Assembly: GCA_964621615.1 (NCBI GenBank)
Contig: CAZUMW010000009.1
Coordinates: 62,001-126,000, forward strand
Reading direction: 5' to 3'
Source of the DNA: CAZUMW01 sp964621615
GTDB taxonomy: Bacteria > Desulfobacterota > WTBG01 > CAIYCZ01 > CAIRTM01
DNA length: 64,000 nt
In this document: piece after piece, positions 9,111-17,517 of the stretch
Layout: every line of letters begins with the position of its first letter
Numbering within the stretch: position 1 is the first letter of the stretch
Made by a program: the position numbers and the translations under genes
Notes under the pieces: generated by a model
What the model was told of the DNA's origin: nothing
Seen by the model: the letters and a program-made list of their open reading frames with translations, nothing else
Databases searched by the model: none

Positions 9111-9834
9111 ATGGGCTGCCGCTCCGGTTATGCGGGTGTGCTGCTTTGAAAGCGGTGTGCATACGGTGCTCCTGCTGCTTTGAGGTTGGCGATGGGGGGC
9201 CGCTGAGCACCCGGACCGCCGCTCTAAGCATTTTTGAGCTTATGGTCAGCCCCGCAGCGTTTGCCCGGCGAAGGTTAACCGCAAACCGGATCCGTCCGCT
9301 GACCGTATGAAATTCAATAATGCCGCCGGCTTCGACAAATCCGTTAATGTCCGAGACGGTCAAAACCGGCGCGCTGTCAATATTCTGCAGTATTTCTGTG
9401 AGGTTGTTTTGCTCTGATGAGCTGACATACAGGATTTCATAACGCTCCAGGTCACAATCCTTCCGGTACGGGCCCAGATAGGTAACGGCGAGATGTCTGC
9501 TTTTTGCGTGAAGATACGTCCCGTCAATTTCATTGAAATAGTTTTTGAAGGGGCTTGTTCCCAGAACGGCGATCCTCAAAGGGTTTTCGCCGGTGCGAGG
9601 GCTCGCCACGGGGGAGGCTGTTTCCGAGACCTGGCGGGATGAGGGCGGGGATGCTGCCTCCTGCCCCTCCCCCGGCCAGGTGACAAACATAATGAATTTG
9701 TAAATGTAGGCCGCTTTTACCTTGAATTCAGGGGCGGTCATTTGAGCGTAGGCTGCGGCCGCGCCGCCGCATACCGCGGCTATTAAAAAAGCGGCAACAG
9801 CAGGCGATACCGCTTTGCGGCAGCGGGAAAGCAG
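9100..9834 (-). CDS. YfiR-family (DUF4154) periplasmic protein, start codon uncertain
   Basis: The mature part matches the YfiR/DUF4154 family: FKVKAAYIYKFIMFVTWP near the start, then NPLRIAVLGTSPF, EILYVSSSEQ, VLTVSDINGF and GRIRFAVNLRRAN. YfiR proteins are periplasmic repressors that act on CHASE8 sensors. The first ATG (9741) would give no signal peptide. The same frame, however, is open upstream and encodes a good one (a basic R-C-R-K segment, then SPAVAAFLIAAVCGG, ending AYA|Q), preceded only by a CTG at 9834. Either CTG is used or a small indel separates the ATG near 9887 (Met-Asn-Pro-Arg-Arg-Arg) from the signal. I list it from the CTG. It lies between the TonB receptor and the CHASE8 hybrid kinase on the same strand. 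Confidence 0.8.
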   Translation of the reverse strand: MLSRCRKAVSPAVAAFLIAAVCGGAAAAYAQMTAPEFKVKAAYIYKFIMFVTWPGEGQEAASPPSSRQVSETASPVASPRTGENPLRIAVLGTSPFKNYFNEIDGTYLHAKSRHLAVTYLGPYRKDCDLERYEILYVSSSEQNNLTEILQNIDSAPVLTVSDINGFVEAGGIIEFHTVSGRIRFAVNLRRANAAGLTISSKMLRAAVRVLSGPPSPTSKQQEHRMHTAFKAAHPHNRSGSPYDH

Positions 9835-9899
9835 ACCGGCCCTGATCGCATGAAGCGCTACGCGGTGCGGCGCCTGCGCGGGTTCATTTTGTCTGCAGC

Positions 9900-11897
9900 T
9901 TAGTACTTTATTGTAATGCCTACGGTAGTCGAACGCTCCGGCCCCCCCGGTATAGTGTCAATATTCCTGCGCACAACCTCTGCATACGTGTAGTCTTCAT
10001 CAAAAAGGTTGTTTACCGTTAAAAACAGCTCTATATGTTTGTTAATAGCCGGCCGGTAATACACGGCTATGTTTGTGGTAAAAAAGGAATTCGACTCTTC
10101 CCAGTCATCCCGATACCGCGTTGCGGTGCTCAGGGTGAGACAGTCCCAGGGCTTGTATGTGACGCCGAAATTCACCATATGGCGAATGATATAGTCGAGG
10201 TGCTCATGCGTTTCGTGGTTTTTTGTGTCGAAGGTATAGGTGCCGTTAAGAAAAAACGTGACTGTGTCCCGGTATGAATATTTCAGCTCGTACTCGAGTC
10301 CGTGAATTTCCTGCTTGTCCGCATTTTCATAGGTCGGCATGCCGTCCGGCCCCTCGACGCGGTATATGGGATCGCTGAGCTTGTTCCAGAAATAGACAAG
10401 TGATGCGGACAGGCTGTTCTGAAAGCTGTAATACAGGCCGGCATCGAGACCCCGCATCGTTTCAGGATCAAGGTGACGGTTGCCCCGAATAACCGGGGTC
10501 GACGTGCTGAACAGCTCGTAATAATTCGGCGAGCGATACGAGGTTCCATACAGCAGCTTGGCCACCAGCCCCGGCATAAGCCGGTAGACAAGGCCGGCGC
10601 GATAGTCGGCGTGATTTTTTGTAACGCTGTTATAGGTGTAGCGCAGCCCCCCCACAAAATCGAGCTTTTTGCTTATCGAGTAATTGAGGTTGCAGTACCA
10701 GGCTTTATCGCTCGTGTGCTGATCCGTCCGCCACGGGGAGATGGCCAGGCCGTGTGAGGTGCGGCGGCTCGCCACCTTGTAGGGATTTGCATGGTAGCGG
10801 TCATACAGTATCCCGGTTATCAGGTGAAGGCGGTCCGGGAGCGTTATCTCAGCGTACAACTCAGCGCCGTATTTGTAATTGTTATAGGATGATTTGGCCG
10901 GGTCATGCGCAGACGGGTCAATGGTGTATACGCCGTAAATGCGGTAGGAGCGGTCAGAATAGTCGTATCTCAGCGTTCCGTGCAGGGTGAGCCAGCTGTT
11001 GCAGCGGTGAGCATACCGGGCATCAATGAAAAACTGGTGTTTGTCCAGCTCGCGCGCCCGGAAGGCCCTGTCCGGCAGCAGGCCGATTTTGGGGGTGTTT
11101 TTTTCATTGAAATATGACAGATCGATTTCGAGATCTTTGTATGCAACTGTTAAGAACATGGTGGTGTAGTTCATATAGTGGCGGTGTGACAGCCCGCGCC
11201 CGCTTTCATCCTGCTCGGGCTTGATCCTGAGCGTATCGCCGTGCTGATCTCTTACCGATGCTGCCAGAAAGTAGCGAAGGTCGCCCCTGGTCTGCGCTGT
11301 TGTGAGGCGGGCTTCATGCGTGTCAAACGAGCCGTACTGATATCTGAGCTCACACCCTGCATCGGGCATTGTCTTGCGGGTTATGATGTTGATAACGCCG
11401 GTGAGCGCGTTTGTCCCGTACAGCACTGATGCGGGCCCGCGCACCAGCTCGATTTTTTCTATTGCATTTATCGGGATTGCGTTTACCTCGAACGCGCCCT
11501 GGGCGGGATAGTAGGTCGGGTGGCCGTTTACGGTAAAGAGGACTTTTGAGTTGAAGTGCTGCCTGCCGAAATTGTTCCGGATTGAGAGCTGGTTGAACGG
11601 TGTTACGTAGGAATCGTAGTGAAATATGCCCGGCATGAAAGCGATTGCCTCTGCCACGGTATGCACGCCGAGATTTTTTATGTCCTCGCGGGTGAGGACG
11701 CTTGCGATGCCCGGGGCATATGCCACGGATTCCTCTCGTTTGGACACCGCCTCAACGGAAACGGCCATCAGCTGCTCGAAGGGCATTTCGAACAGGCTGT
11801 CCGATTCTTTTTCACCGGCGCGCGCCGGCCCGGCACCGCCTATGGTGAGCAGAAGCGCGCTCAGGAGAAGACAGCTGTAGACAATTTTTTTTACCAT
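9900..11897 (-). CDS. TonB-dependent outer-membrane receptor
   Basis: A 665-residue outer-membrane receptor. The ATG at 11897 starts a clear signal peptide (MVKKIVYSCLLLSALLL, cleavage near ARA). The plug domain follows (SVLTREDIKNLGVHTVAEAI, IEKIELVRGPASVLYGTNA, LTGVINIITRK), then a long beta-barrel ending in the usual aromatic residue (GITIKY). Receptors of this class take up siderophores, cobalamin or other scarce ligands using TonB energy. There is no N-terminal signalling extension. An in-frame start at 12059 would add 54 residues before the signal peptide and is unlikely. It is followed by YfiR and the CHASE8 kinase genes. The ligand is unknown. Confidence 0.92.
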   Translation of the reverse strand: MVKKIVYSCLLLSALLLTIGGAGPARAGEKESDSLFEMPFEQLMAVSVEAVSKREESVAYAPGIASVLTREDIKNLGVHTVAEAIAFMPGIFHYDSYVTPFNQLSIRNNFGRQHFNSKVLFTVNGHPTYYPAQGAFEVNAIPINAIEKIELVRGPASVLYGTNALTGVINIITRKTMPDAGCELRYQYGSFDTHEARLTTAQTRGDLRYFLAASVRDQHGDTLRIKPEQDESGRGLSHRHYMNYTTMFLTVAYKDLEIDLSYFNEKNTPKIGLLPDRAFRARELDKHQFFIDARYAHRCNSWLTLHGTLRYDYSDRSYRIYGVYTIDPSAHDPAKSSYNNYKYGAELYAEITLPDRLHLITGILYDRYHANPYKVASRRTSHGLAISPWRTDQHTSDKAWYCNLNYSISKKLDFVGGLRYTYNSVTKNHADYRAGLVYRLMPGLVAKLLYGTSYRSPNYYELFSTSTPVIRGNRHLDPETMRGLDAGLYYSFQNSLSASLVYFWNKLSDPIYRVEGPDGMPTYENADKQEIHGLEYELKYSYRDTVTFFLNGTYTFDTKNHETHEHLDYIIRHMVNFGVTYKPWDCLTLSTATRYRDDWEESNSFFTTNIAVYYRPAINKHIELFLTVNNLFDEDYTYAEVVRRNIDTIPGGPERSTTVGITIKY

Positions 11898-12055
11898 GCG
11901 GGCCGCCTGTACAGAGTGCGGGCTGCCGTGGCATATGGTATCAGGAAGAATAATGGTGTGTATGCTGTTCATCTCACCACATGCGGCGATGGAAAACCGG
12001 TTTTTGAATGTAGCGTTAACGTGTGCGCGCCGGTGAAAGCCTGCATCATCCGAAA

Positions 12056-13090
12056 TCACCGGGGCGCGTGTTCAAGGACAGCAGCAGCATTGAGCACTGT
12101 TTCCAGAAGACCGGGAAACTCGCGGCGGCGCCTGAGCGTATTTTTTAAATGATCGAGCCCTGCAGGGATATACCGCAAAAATTCCCGTTTTCCTTTTTTC
12201 AGCCCCAGAAATGAAAACGCCGCCAGCGCCTGCATGGTGCGCTGCAGCGATGCGTAATCCAGCAGCGTGAAAAACTGTTCAGTGTCGCTAAATGTATTCT
12301 CACACAAATCATTCAGGGTGTCAATGTAGTAGTGTGCAATCAGGCGCTGCTCGTCGGGCTCAAGCACGAAATAGGCATCCTTAAGCAGCGAGGCCAGGTC
12401 ATAGTGAACGGGACCGCGGGTGGCTGTCTGGAAATCGATAATGCGTATCTGATCGTTTTTTACATAAATATTTTTTGACTGAAAGTCCCGGTGCATAAAA
12501 TGCCGGGGGGCGCCGGACAGCGCTGCCGCCAGCATATGGTATTCCTGCTCGAGCGCGCTGGTGCTGTTTCCGGTGACTGCACACATCGCCTCCAGGAATG
12601 ACTCTTTAAAATAGTGTGTTTCAAAGCGAAACGCTTCATAGCCGAAGCAGCGCCCCTTCAGCGCGGGGCACATCTCAAGGTCTGTGCCTGCCCGGCTGTG
12701 GAGGCGGGCAAGGAATGCCGCAGCGCGCCGGTACCAGGATCGTACTTCCAGCCGGGTGGAGCATCCGTGCAGTACGGTTTCAAGGCTGCTGTCGCCGAGA
12801 TCCTCCATGATAAGCAGCCTGTTTGGCATATCGGCGGCAATTATGTGCGGCGCGCCGAGCCCCCGGTCAAAAAGAAATGCTCCGATGTCGCAATACTGCT
12901 GAAGCTCATGGTTTGAGCGCGGATCGTGCATGATGACATACCCGTGGCTTCCGGACCGGAGCCGGTAAAAGACCCGGTCCGACCCCCCTCTGGCAAGCTC
13001 GCACAAAACAGGATTTTCAGAGCGCAGGCCCGGAATTGCCTCATAAGCAAAATCAAGCATTTTCCTGTGCAGCAAACTCCCTTCAGACAT
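12056..13090 (-). CDS. AmgK-like sugar kinase (aminoglycoside phosphotransferase fold)
   Basis: A choline/aminoglycoside kinase-fold protein of about 344 residues. It shows an N-lobe with ARGGSDRVFYRL, the hinge IMEDLGDSS, the catalytic loop HRDFQSKNIYV and the metal-binding IDFQTATRGPVHYDLASLL. It overlaps the downstream end of a MurU-like nucleotidyltransferase gene. This kinase/nucleotidyltransferase pairing is that of AmgK-MurU, which convert N-acetylmuramate (or GlcNAc) to the 1-phosphate and then to the UDP-sugar in peptidoglycan recycling. The substrate assignment is inference from that pairing. GGTGGA precedes ATG 13090 at good spacing; ATG 13105 is an alternative five codons upstream. 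Confidence 0.78.
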   Translation of the reverse strand: MSEGSLLHRKMLDFAYEAIPGLRSENPVLCELARGGSDRVFYRLRSGSHGYVIMHDPRSNHELQQYCDIGAFLFDRGLGAPHIIAADMPNRLLIMEDLGDSSLETVLHGCSTRLEVRSWYRRAAAFLARLHSRAGTDLEMCPALKGRCFGYEAFRFETHYFKESFLEAMCAVTGNSTSALEQEYHMLAAALSGAPRHFMHRDFQSKNIYVKNDQIRIIDFQTATRGPVHYDLASLLKDAYFVLEPDEQRLIAHYYIDTLNDLCENTFSDTEQFFTLLDYASLQRTMQALAAFSFLGLKKGKREFLRYIPAGLDHLKNTLRRRREFPGLLETVLNAAAVLEHAPR

Positions 13091-14012
13091 ATTCGATCCA
13101 CCCATCGCCGATAACCGCGTTTGTAATGCGGGCGTTTTGCTGTATGCGTGCGTTGTCCCATATCACGGCGTTGTTCAGATACGCGCCGTCGCCGAATGTG
13201 CAGCTGCTGCCGGCAGCAATAAAGCCCTCGAACCGGACATTTCTGCCAAAAGCACACCCCGGGCCGAAATGCTGCCGGCTTTTGGGGATAATACGGCTTT
13301 CCACGAGGGCGCATTTGTCTACAAGAATGTCCCTGTGGGCGCGATGATAGCGTGCAGCTGAGCCGATATCACACCACGCCGGTGCTTCAGGGATATATGC
13401 GCATATCGACCCCGGCCTGCGAAGGACAGCGCGCAGCAGCACGGGTATAAGGTCACCGGGCCCGGCGGGCATATCCGTCAGCAATTCAGTGCTCAGGCAG
13501 GCTATGCCGGCATAGGCAAGCGTTGCAGCCAGGCCGGGAGGGGTAAGGGTGTTGCGGAGATCGACGATATGGTTGTACGTGTTTATGCCTACATTGTTAT
13601 GCGGGGGGTGATCGTGCAGAGCCAGCGCGCCGAGAAGCCGCTCCGAGCGGCATAGCGCCATGAGGGGCTCAAGTGCGATGTTGCTGAGTATATCGCCGTT
13701 ATGAACGATGAAATAATCGCTGTCTTTCAGCCATGAGCGGAATCCGCCGATCCCCCCGCCTGTGCCGAGAATCTGCGGTTCATGAGAGTAATATACCGGC
13801 ATGCCGGGCATGTTTTCTGAGATGCAGCTGCGGATACGGCCGGCATGGTAATGCGTGTTTATGCCGACTTCCGTTATGCCGCTTTTTTTGAGCTTGTGCA
13901 GAATGTGACAGATCAGGGGGCGGTTCAAAATGGGAACCAGCGGCTTCGGCACTATGGATGACAGCGGCCGCAGGCGCATGCCGTATCCTGCTGCAAGAAT
14001 TATAGCCTTCAT
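13083..14012 (-). CDS. MurU-like sugar-1-phosphate nucleotidyltransferase
   Basis: A nucleotidyltransferase of 309 residues beginning with MKAIILAAGYGMRLRPLSS and then PKPLVPI, the sugar-nucleotide pyrophosphorylase signature. ILGTGGGIG and YFIVHNGDIL (metal/nucleotide site) follow. The C-terminal part carries hexapeptide-like turns (RIIPKSRQHFGPGCAFGRNV) consistent with a short left-handed beta-helix. With the overlapping AmgK-like kinase it probably makes an NDP-sugar, by analogy UDP-MurNAc. The frame extends to 14123, but the fold starts exactly at ATG 14012. It is divergent from the split-barrel gene, with about 95 bp between. Confidence 0.82.
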   Translation of the reverse strand: MKAIILAAGYGMRLRPLSSIVPKPLVPILNRPLICHILHKLKKSGITEVGINTHYHAGRIRSCISENMPGMPVYYSHEPQILGTGGGIGGFRSWLKDSDYFIVHNGDILSNIALEPLMALCRSERLLGALALHDHPPHNNVGINTYNHIVDLRNTLTPPGLAATLAYAGIACLSTELLTDMPAGPGDLIPVLLRAVLRRPGSICAYIPEAPAWCDIGSAARYHRAHRDILVDKCALVESRIIPKSRQHFGPGCAFGRNVRFEGFIAAGSSCTFGDGAYLNNAVIWDNARIQQNARITNAVIGDGWIEYV

Positions 14013-14107
14013 GGTCTGCCGGTTTTGTGATAGGTTACGGTCATATGTGAAACGCCCTCTCTTATATATCATACGGAAATGTGAATTAAAAGAAAGGAGC
14101 TGATTCA

Positions 14108-14539
14108 ATGCGGGATATGACACACGGCGAAATTATGGACTTCATTTCCTACTGGACATGGGGGACCCTCATCGGTGTTGAGCGCAGCCGCCCGTATGCC
14201 GTCGAGCTGTCTTATGGCACGGACGGAGATTTTCTGTACTGCGGCTCGATGCCCGGAGGGCGCATGGCCAGATGCGTGCGCTCCAACCCTGAAGTCGCGT
14301 TCAAGATCTGTGAGTGCGGCCGGAACTATGCGCGATACCGGGCGGTGCTTATTGAAGGCAGAGCGGAGCTGCTCACTGCAGCAGAGGATATCCGGTACGC
14401 TGTTCGCCGCATTGCACTGCAGGCGGGGCTTCCCGAGCATGCCTTTGACGGCATCGTGCAGCGCGTCGCCGGTCATCCGGAAAGCAACTCGGTAAAAATC
14501 CCCCTGTCACGCGTGAGCGGAAAAAGCGCAGGGTATTAG
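14108..14539 (+). CDS. Pyridoxamine 5'-phosphate oxidase-like FMN-binding split-barrel protein
   Basis: A 143-residue protein of the PNPOx-like/NimA split-barrel group: an N-terminal helix, then WGTLIGVERSRPYAVELSY, DFLYCGSMPGGRMARCVRSN, and a strand with VLIEGRAELL. Members bind FMN or F420/heme and reduce small substrates. The exact substrate cannot be inferred. AAGGAG about 8 bp before ATG 14108 supports the start. It is transcribed divergently from the MurU-like gene and stands alone. A second, exported split-barrel domain fused to a heme site is present at 44703-45473. Confidence 0.72.
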   Translation: MRDMTHGEIMDFISYWTWGTLIGVERSRPYAVELSYGTDGDFLYCGSMPGGRMARCVRSNPEVAFKICECGRNYARYRAVLIEGRAELLTAAEDIRYAVRRIALQAGLPEHAFDGIVQRVAGHPESNSVKIPLSRVSGKSAGY

Positions 14540-14729
14540 TGCTTCCCTAACCCGCACACGCCGGAAGAGATCAGTTTTTCTGGCAGCCATTGCAATCGTT
14601 GTCATATTCGATGCAACAGTGATCAGTGAGGCAAACACGATTACGACCACGGCAACGATTGCGTTTAGCACTGAATTTTTTGCGCTCTTATGTCAATCAA
14701 TAAATGCTTAATGCCTGTCATTCTTTGGG

Positions 14730-14758
14730 TTGACGCACACTAAAATTTTTCCTATACT
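14730..14758 (+). promoter_or_regulatory. Sigma-70 promoter for the binding-protein gene
   Basis: TTGACG (14730-14735), a 17-bp spacer and TATACT (14753-14758) make a near-consensus promoter 54 bp before the start codon of the binding-protein gene. Confidence 0.75.
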
Positions 14759-14812
14759 CACGCACATTATCTGTCCGGGTTAATCATTTTTCAGCCTATG
14801 ATGGAGGGGACG

Positions 14813-16138
14813 ATGAAAAAAGGATATGTACATTTTTTTTCTGTTACGCGCACGGGGGCGCCGCCTGTAATCGCCGCCGCTCTTTGTGCGGGTATAGCAG
14901 CGCTGCTGCTCTGTGTGAACCCTGACGCTTATGCCGCTCAGACTGTCAAGCTGGGCTTTATCTATCCGAAAACCGGCTCGTACGCTCTTGTCGGGGCTGA
15001 TGAGTTTCAGGGTGCCCGGCTTGCGGTTAAGGAGGTAAACAGTGCCGGCGGCATACAGGGTAAAAAGCTGTCACTCGTATCGCGGGATACCGGCGCAACG
15101 CCCGAGACCGCCGTTTCCGCCGCGGCGGATTTAATAGACAAACAGGGCGCTCGCATGATATTCGGCGGCGCCACCAGCAGCGTTGCTCTGGCAGTAAGCG
15201 ATCAGTGCCAGAAGAAAAACACCCTTTTCATGGCAACCGTTGCCGGCACCCCTTCGCTGACCGGTTCGGATGCCCACCGCTGTACCTTTCGCGTCGGCTA
15301 CAACTCATGGATGGATGCCAGCGCGCTTGCATTTTTTCTCAATGAGCACTATCCCGACAAAAAGTATTTTTATATCACTTTTGATGCGCCGCTGGGAAAG
15401 CGTATTGAGAGCAATATCCGCCAGCTGACCGGCACCGAAGATACCGGCGTTCACAAGTCGGTGCTCACCCCGTTTCCTACCGCAAAGCCGGATGATTTCC
15501 GCCGGGCGATAAAAGCGGCCGAGAAAGAAAACCCGGATGTTCTGCTTATGGTTCAGCTGGGCAAAAACATCTCAACGGGGATAATGCAGGCGACCGTTCT
15601 GGGCGTAAAAGACAGGATGCAGGTCGTGGTGCCGTTTTTAGAGCTGACCTCAACCCAGGGGCTTCCGCCCAAGCTGCTTGAAGAAGTGATCGGGACCACT
15701 GACTGGGCATGGCAGGTACCGTTCCGGTTCCGCTACAGGCGCGGCATGTCGTTTGTTGATACCTTCAAAAAAACTTATAACCGCTATCCGTCATGGGGAG
15801 CTGTTACTGCATATACAGCTGTGCATGAATACGCTGATGCCGTGCGCCGCGCCGGCTCTTTTGATACCGCAGCGGTTATCAGAGCGCTTGAGGGCCATGA
15901 GTTTGTGCTGCTTAAAAACAAGCAGACGTGGCGCTCCTTTGATCACCAGTGCGTTCAGTCTGTCTACATTTTGCGGGGCAAGCCGGCATCCGAGGCGGTT
16001 CATGACGAGTCGCGCCGTGATGTGTTTGAGGTGCTGACCAGCATACCCGGATCACACTGCGCGCGCAGCCGGGATGATTTCGAGCTGGTACGGAAAAATG
16101 CGGGCAAGTCCGTTTCCCTCGAGCCGCTGCCTGAATGA
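14813..16138 (+). CDS. Branched-chain amino acid-type ABC transporter substrate-binding protein
   Basis: A periplasmic binding protein of 441 residues (Peripla_BP_6/LivK type). A signal peptide ends near AYA|A, followed by TVKLGFIYPKTGSYALVGADEFQ-type strand and helix, AVKEVNSAGGIQGKKL and RDTGATPETAVSAAADL. Family members deliver amino acids, urea or small carboxylates to an ABC permease or a sensor. No permease or ATPase gene is next to it, so it may be an orphan receptor or serve a transporter elsewhere. The ATG at 14798 is followed by GGAGGGG, which is the ribosome site for the ATG at 14813, so I start there. The 3' end nearly abuts the convergent PIG-L gene. Confidence 0.87.
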   Translation: MKKGYVHFFSVTRTGAPPVIAAALCAGIAALLLCVNPDAYAAQTVKLGFIYPKTGSYALVGADEFQGARLAVKEVNSAGGIQGKKLSLVSRDTGATPETAVSAAADLIDKQGARMIFGGATSSVALAVSDQCQKKNTLFMATVAGTPSLTGSDAHRCTFRVGYNSWMDASALAFFLNEHYPDKKYFYITFDAPLGKRIESNIRQLTGTEDTGVHKSVLTPFPTAKPDDFRRAIKAAEKENPDVLLMVQLGKNISTGIMQATVLGVKDRMQVVVPFLELTSTQGLPPKLLEEVIGTTDWAWQVPFRFRYRRGMSFVDTFKKTYNRYPSWGAVTAYTAVHEYADAVRRAGSFDTAAVIRALEGHEFVLLKNKQTWRSFDHQCVQSVYILRGKPASEAVHDESRRDVFEVLTSIPGSHCARSRDDFELVRKNAGKSVSLEPLPE

Positions 16139-16142
16139 CCGC

Positions 16143-16901
16143 TCATATTCCCGCATAGAGCATAGTGATCCAGCTGCGCAGTATGCTGTGAGCATACGTT
16201 TTCAGAGTGCAGCCCGGCTCTGCGATGAGCCCGGTCATGTCGAGGAAGGTTTCTGCAGCCGGAAATATTTCCGGATCGTGCGTGTGCATGCATATGCCCT
16301 CGTATGCATTTCTTCCGAGCACAGCGTCGTCATACGGCTTAATGCGTATTTGAGAGGCATGCGCTCGTATCGCTTCTTTTTTGACTTCGCGGTACGGGGA
16401 AATATCGACTGCTTTTGTGAAGGGCAGGCCCTGGATTGACGACCATACGGCATACCCCCATAGTGTCTGAGCCCCTGCGCCCGCCTGCCTGACCGCCTTC
16501 GCTGTCAGCTCTGTTACGCGCAGATGAGTCGGGTGGCGCTCAAACGGGCATGGAGCGTATATGATTGCCGGCCTGACAGCGCCGATAATGCCGGCAATGT
16601 CCCCCGCAGCTTTTTCTGCGGAGCTCTCCTCCGACAGATCGGAGCGTGCATACTGCAGAAAAAATGCGCCTGCAGCGCCCAGGATCTGCAGCGCGGCACG
16701 CGCTTCGCGCTCGCGCAGCTCCGAGCCGGCGGTTACGTATACCGCTACAACCGGAGCGCCGCCGGCAGCGTGCCCGGCCAGGGTACCGCCCGCTCCGATA
16801 ACATCGTCATCCGGGTGCGGTGCTATTACCAGTACCGTATCGGTGTGCTTTCCCCAGTCAGGGGCTTTTCCAGCGCCGGTGGAAACAAACTTTTTTTGCA
16901 T
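16143..16901 (-). CDS. PIG-L (LmbE) family deacetylase
   Basis: A 252-residue zinc-dependent deacetylase-like protein with the metal-binding PHPDDDVIGAGGT near residue 30 and a distal PFERHPTHLRVTE supplying the third ligand. PIG-L/LmbE enzymes remove N-acetyl groups from GlcNAc-containing substrates such as GlcNAc-inositol or bacillithiol precursors. The bacterial substrate here is unknown. There is no signal peptide, so it is cytoplasmic. It is last in a minus-strand run of SpoIID-like protein, lipoprotein and deacetylase, suggesting a link to cell-wall sugars. Confidence 0.87.
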   Translation of the reverse strand: MQKKFVSTGAGKAPDWGKHTDTVLVIAPHPDDDVIGAGGTLAGHAAGGAPVVAVYVTAGSELREREARAALQILGAAGAFFLQYARSDLSEESSAEKAAGDIAGIIGAVRPAIIYAPCPFERHPTHLRVTELTAKAVRQAGAGAQTLWGYAVWSSIQGLPFTKAVDISPYREVKKEAIRAHASQIRIKPYDDAVLGRNAYEGICMHTHDPEIFPAAETFLDMTGLIAEPGCTLKTYAHSILRSWITMLYAGI

Positions 16902-16946
16902 TCAGCCCGCTCATCTAACACGCTGCGGCCTGCTCTCCGGTTTCTG

Positions 16947-17486
16947 TCAGTCCCGAAGCGCCGGAGACATGTAGGTCAAAAATGCAACTTTCAGCTCCGA
17001 GCCGTTTTCTTTGGCCAGAACCATTCTTATGGTTATCGGCTCCTCGACGCCCGAGCATTTTACCAGATAATAAATAATATAATAGGGCGGCTGCTTCTCA
17101 ATGCGCAGCACCTGGCAGCGCCCGGGCATGCCGATGCGCTCTTTTCGCCGCTCATTTATTCGCAGAAAGGTGCTTTTGTCGCTGTGGGCGCGCTTCCAGG
17201 CCTCATTGAAGTCGCGGATGTATCTGTCATGATCATCCTCCCGGATTGCCTCAAGAATATTGTCGATAATCGGCCGGGCCTGCTCGACTACTTTCTTCAG
17301 CTCCTTTTCCGCCTGCTCCTTTCGCTTCTTTTTTCTGGCTTCGGCTGCCTCCTTTTCCCGTTGATCATCCTGTGATTTTTCAACGTTCGCGGGCTCGGCT
17401 TCAGCGGGCTCTGTGCGCGTTTGCTTAACCGAGCAGGCAGCTGTCATCAGGTATGCGCCCAGCAGGATTATCAGTGCGTGCTTCAT
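16947..17486 (-). CDS. Putative lipoprotein with charged coiled-coil segment
   Basis: A protein of about 179 residues. ATG 17486 has GGAGGG upstream and begins a lipoprotein signal (lipobox LMTAAC). Residues about 30-75 are an extremely charged Glu/Lys/Arg helix, probably a coiled coil. The C-terminal part is a compact domain (RYIRDFNEAWKRAHS, PPYYIIYYLVKCSGVEE, ELKVAFLTYMSP) resembling small nuclear-transport-factor-like folds, which I cannot assign to a named family. It sits between the SpoIID-like and PIG-L genes on the same strand. The frame is open up to 17561, but the earlier start has no ribosome site. Confidence 0.7.
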   Translation of the reverse strand: MKHALIILLGAYLMTAACSVKQTRTEPAEAEPANVEKSQDDQREKEAAEARKKKRKEQAEKELKKVVEQARPIIDNILEAIREDDHDRYIRDFNEAWKRAHSDKSTFLRINERRKERIGMPGRCQVLRIEKQPPYYIIYYLVKCSGVEEPITIRMVLAKENGSELKVAFLTYMSPALRD

Positions 17487-17517
17487 ACAGGTTCCCTCCG
17501 TAAGAAATAGTAACAGG

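Noticed and set aside
11898..12059. 54-residue N-terminal extension of the TonB receptor
   Set aside because: It would put the signal peptide inside the protein; ATG 11897 starts a standard signal sequence.
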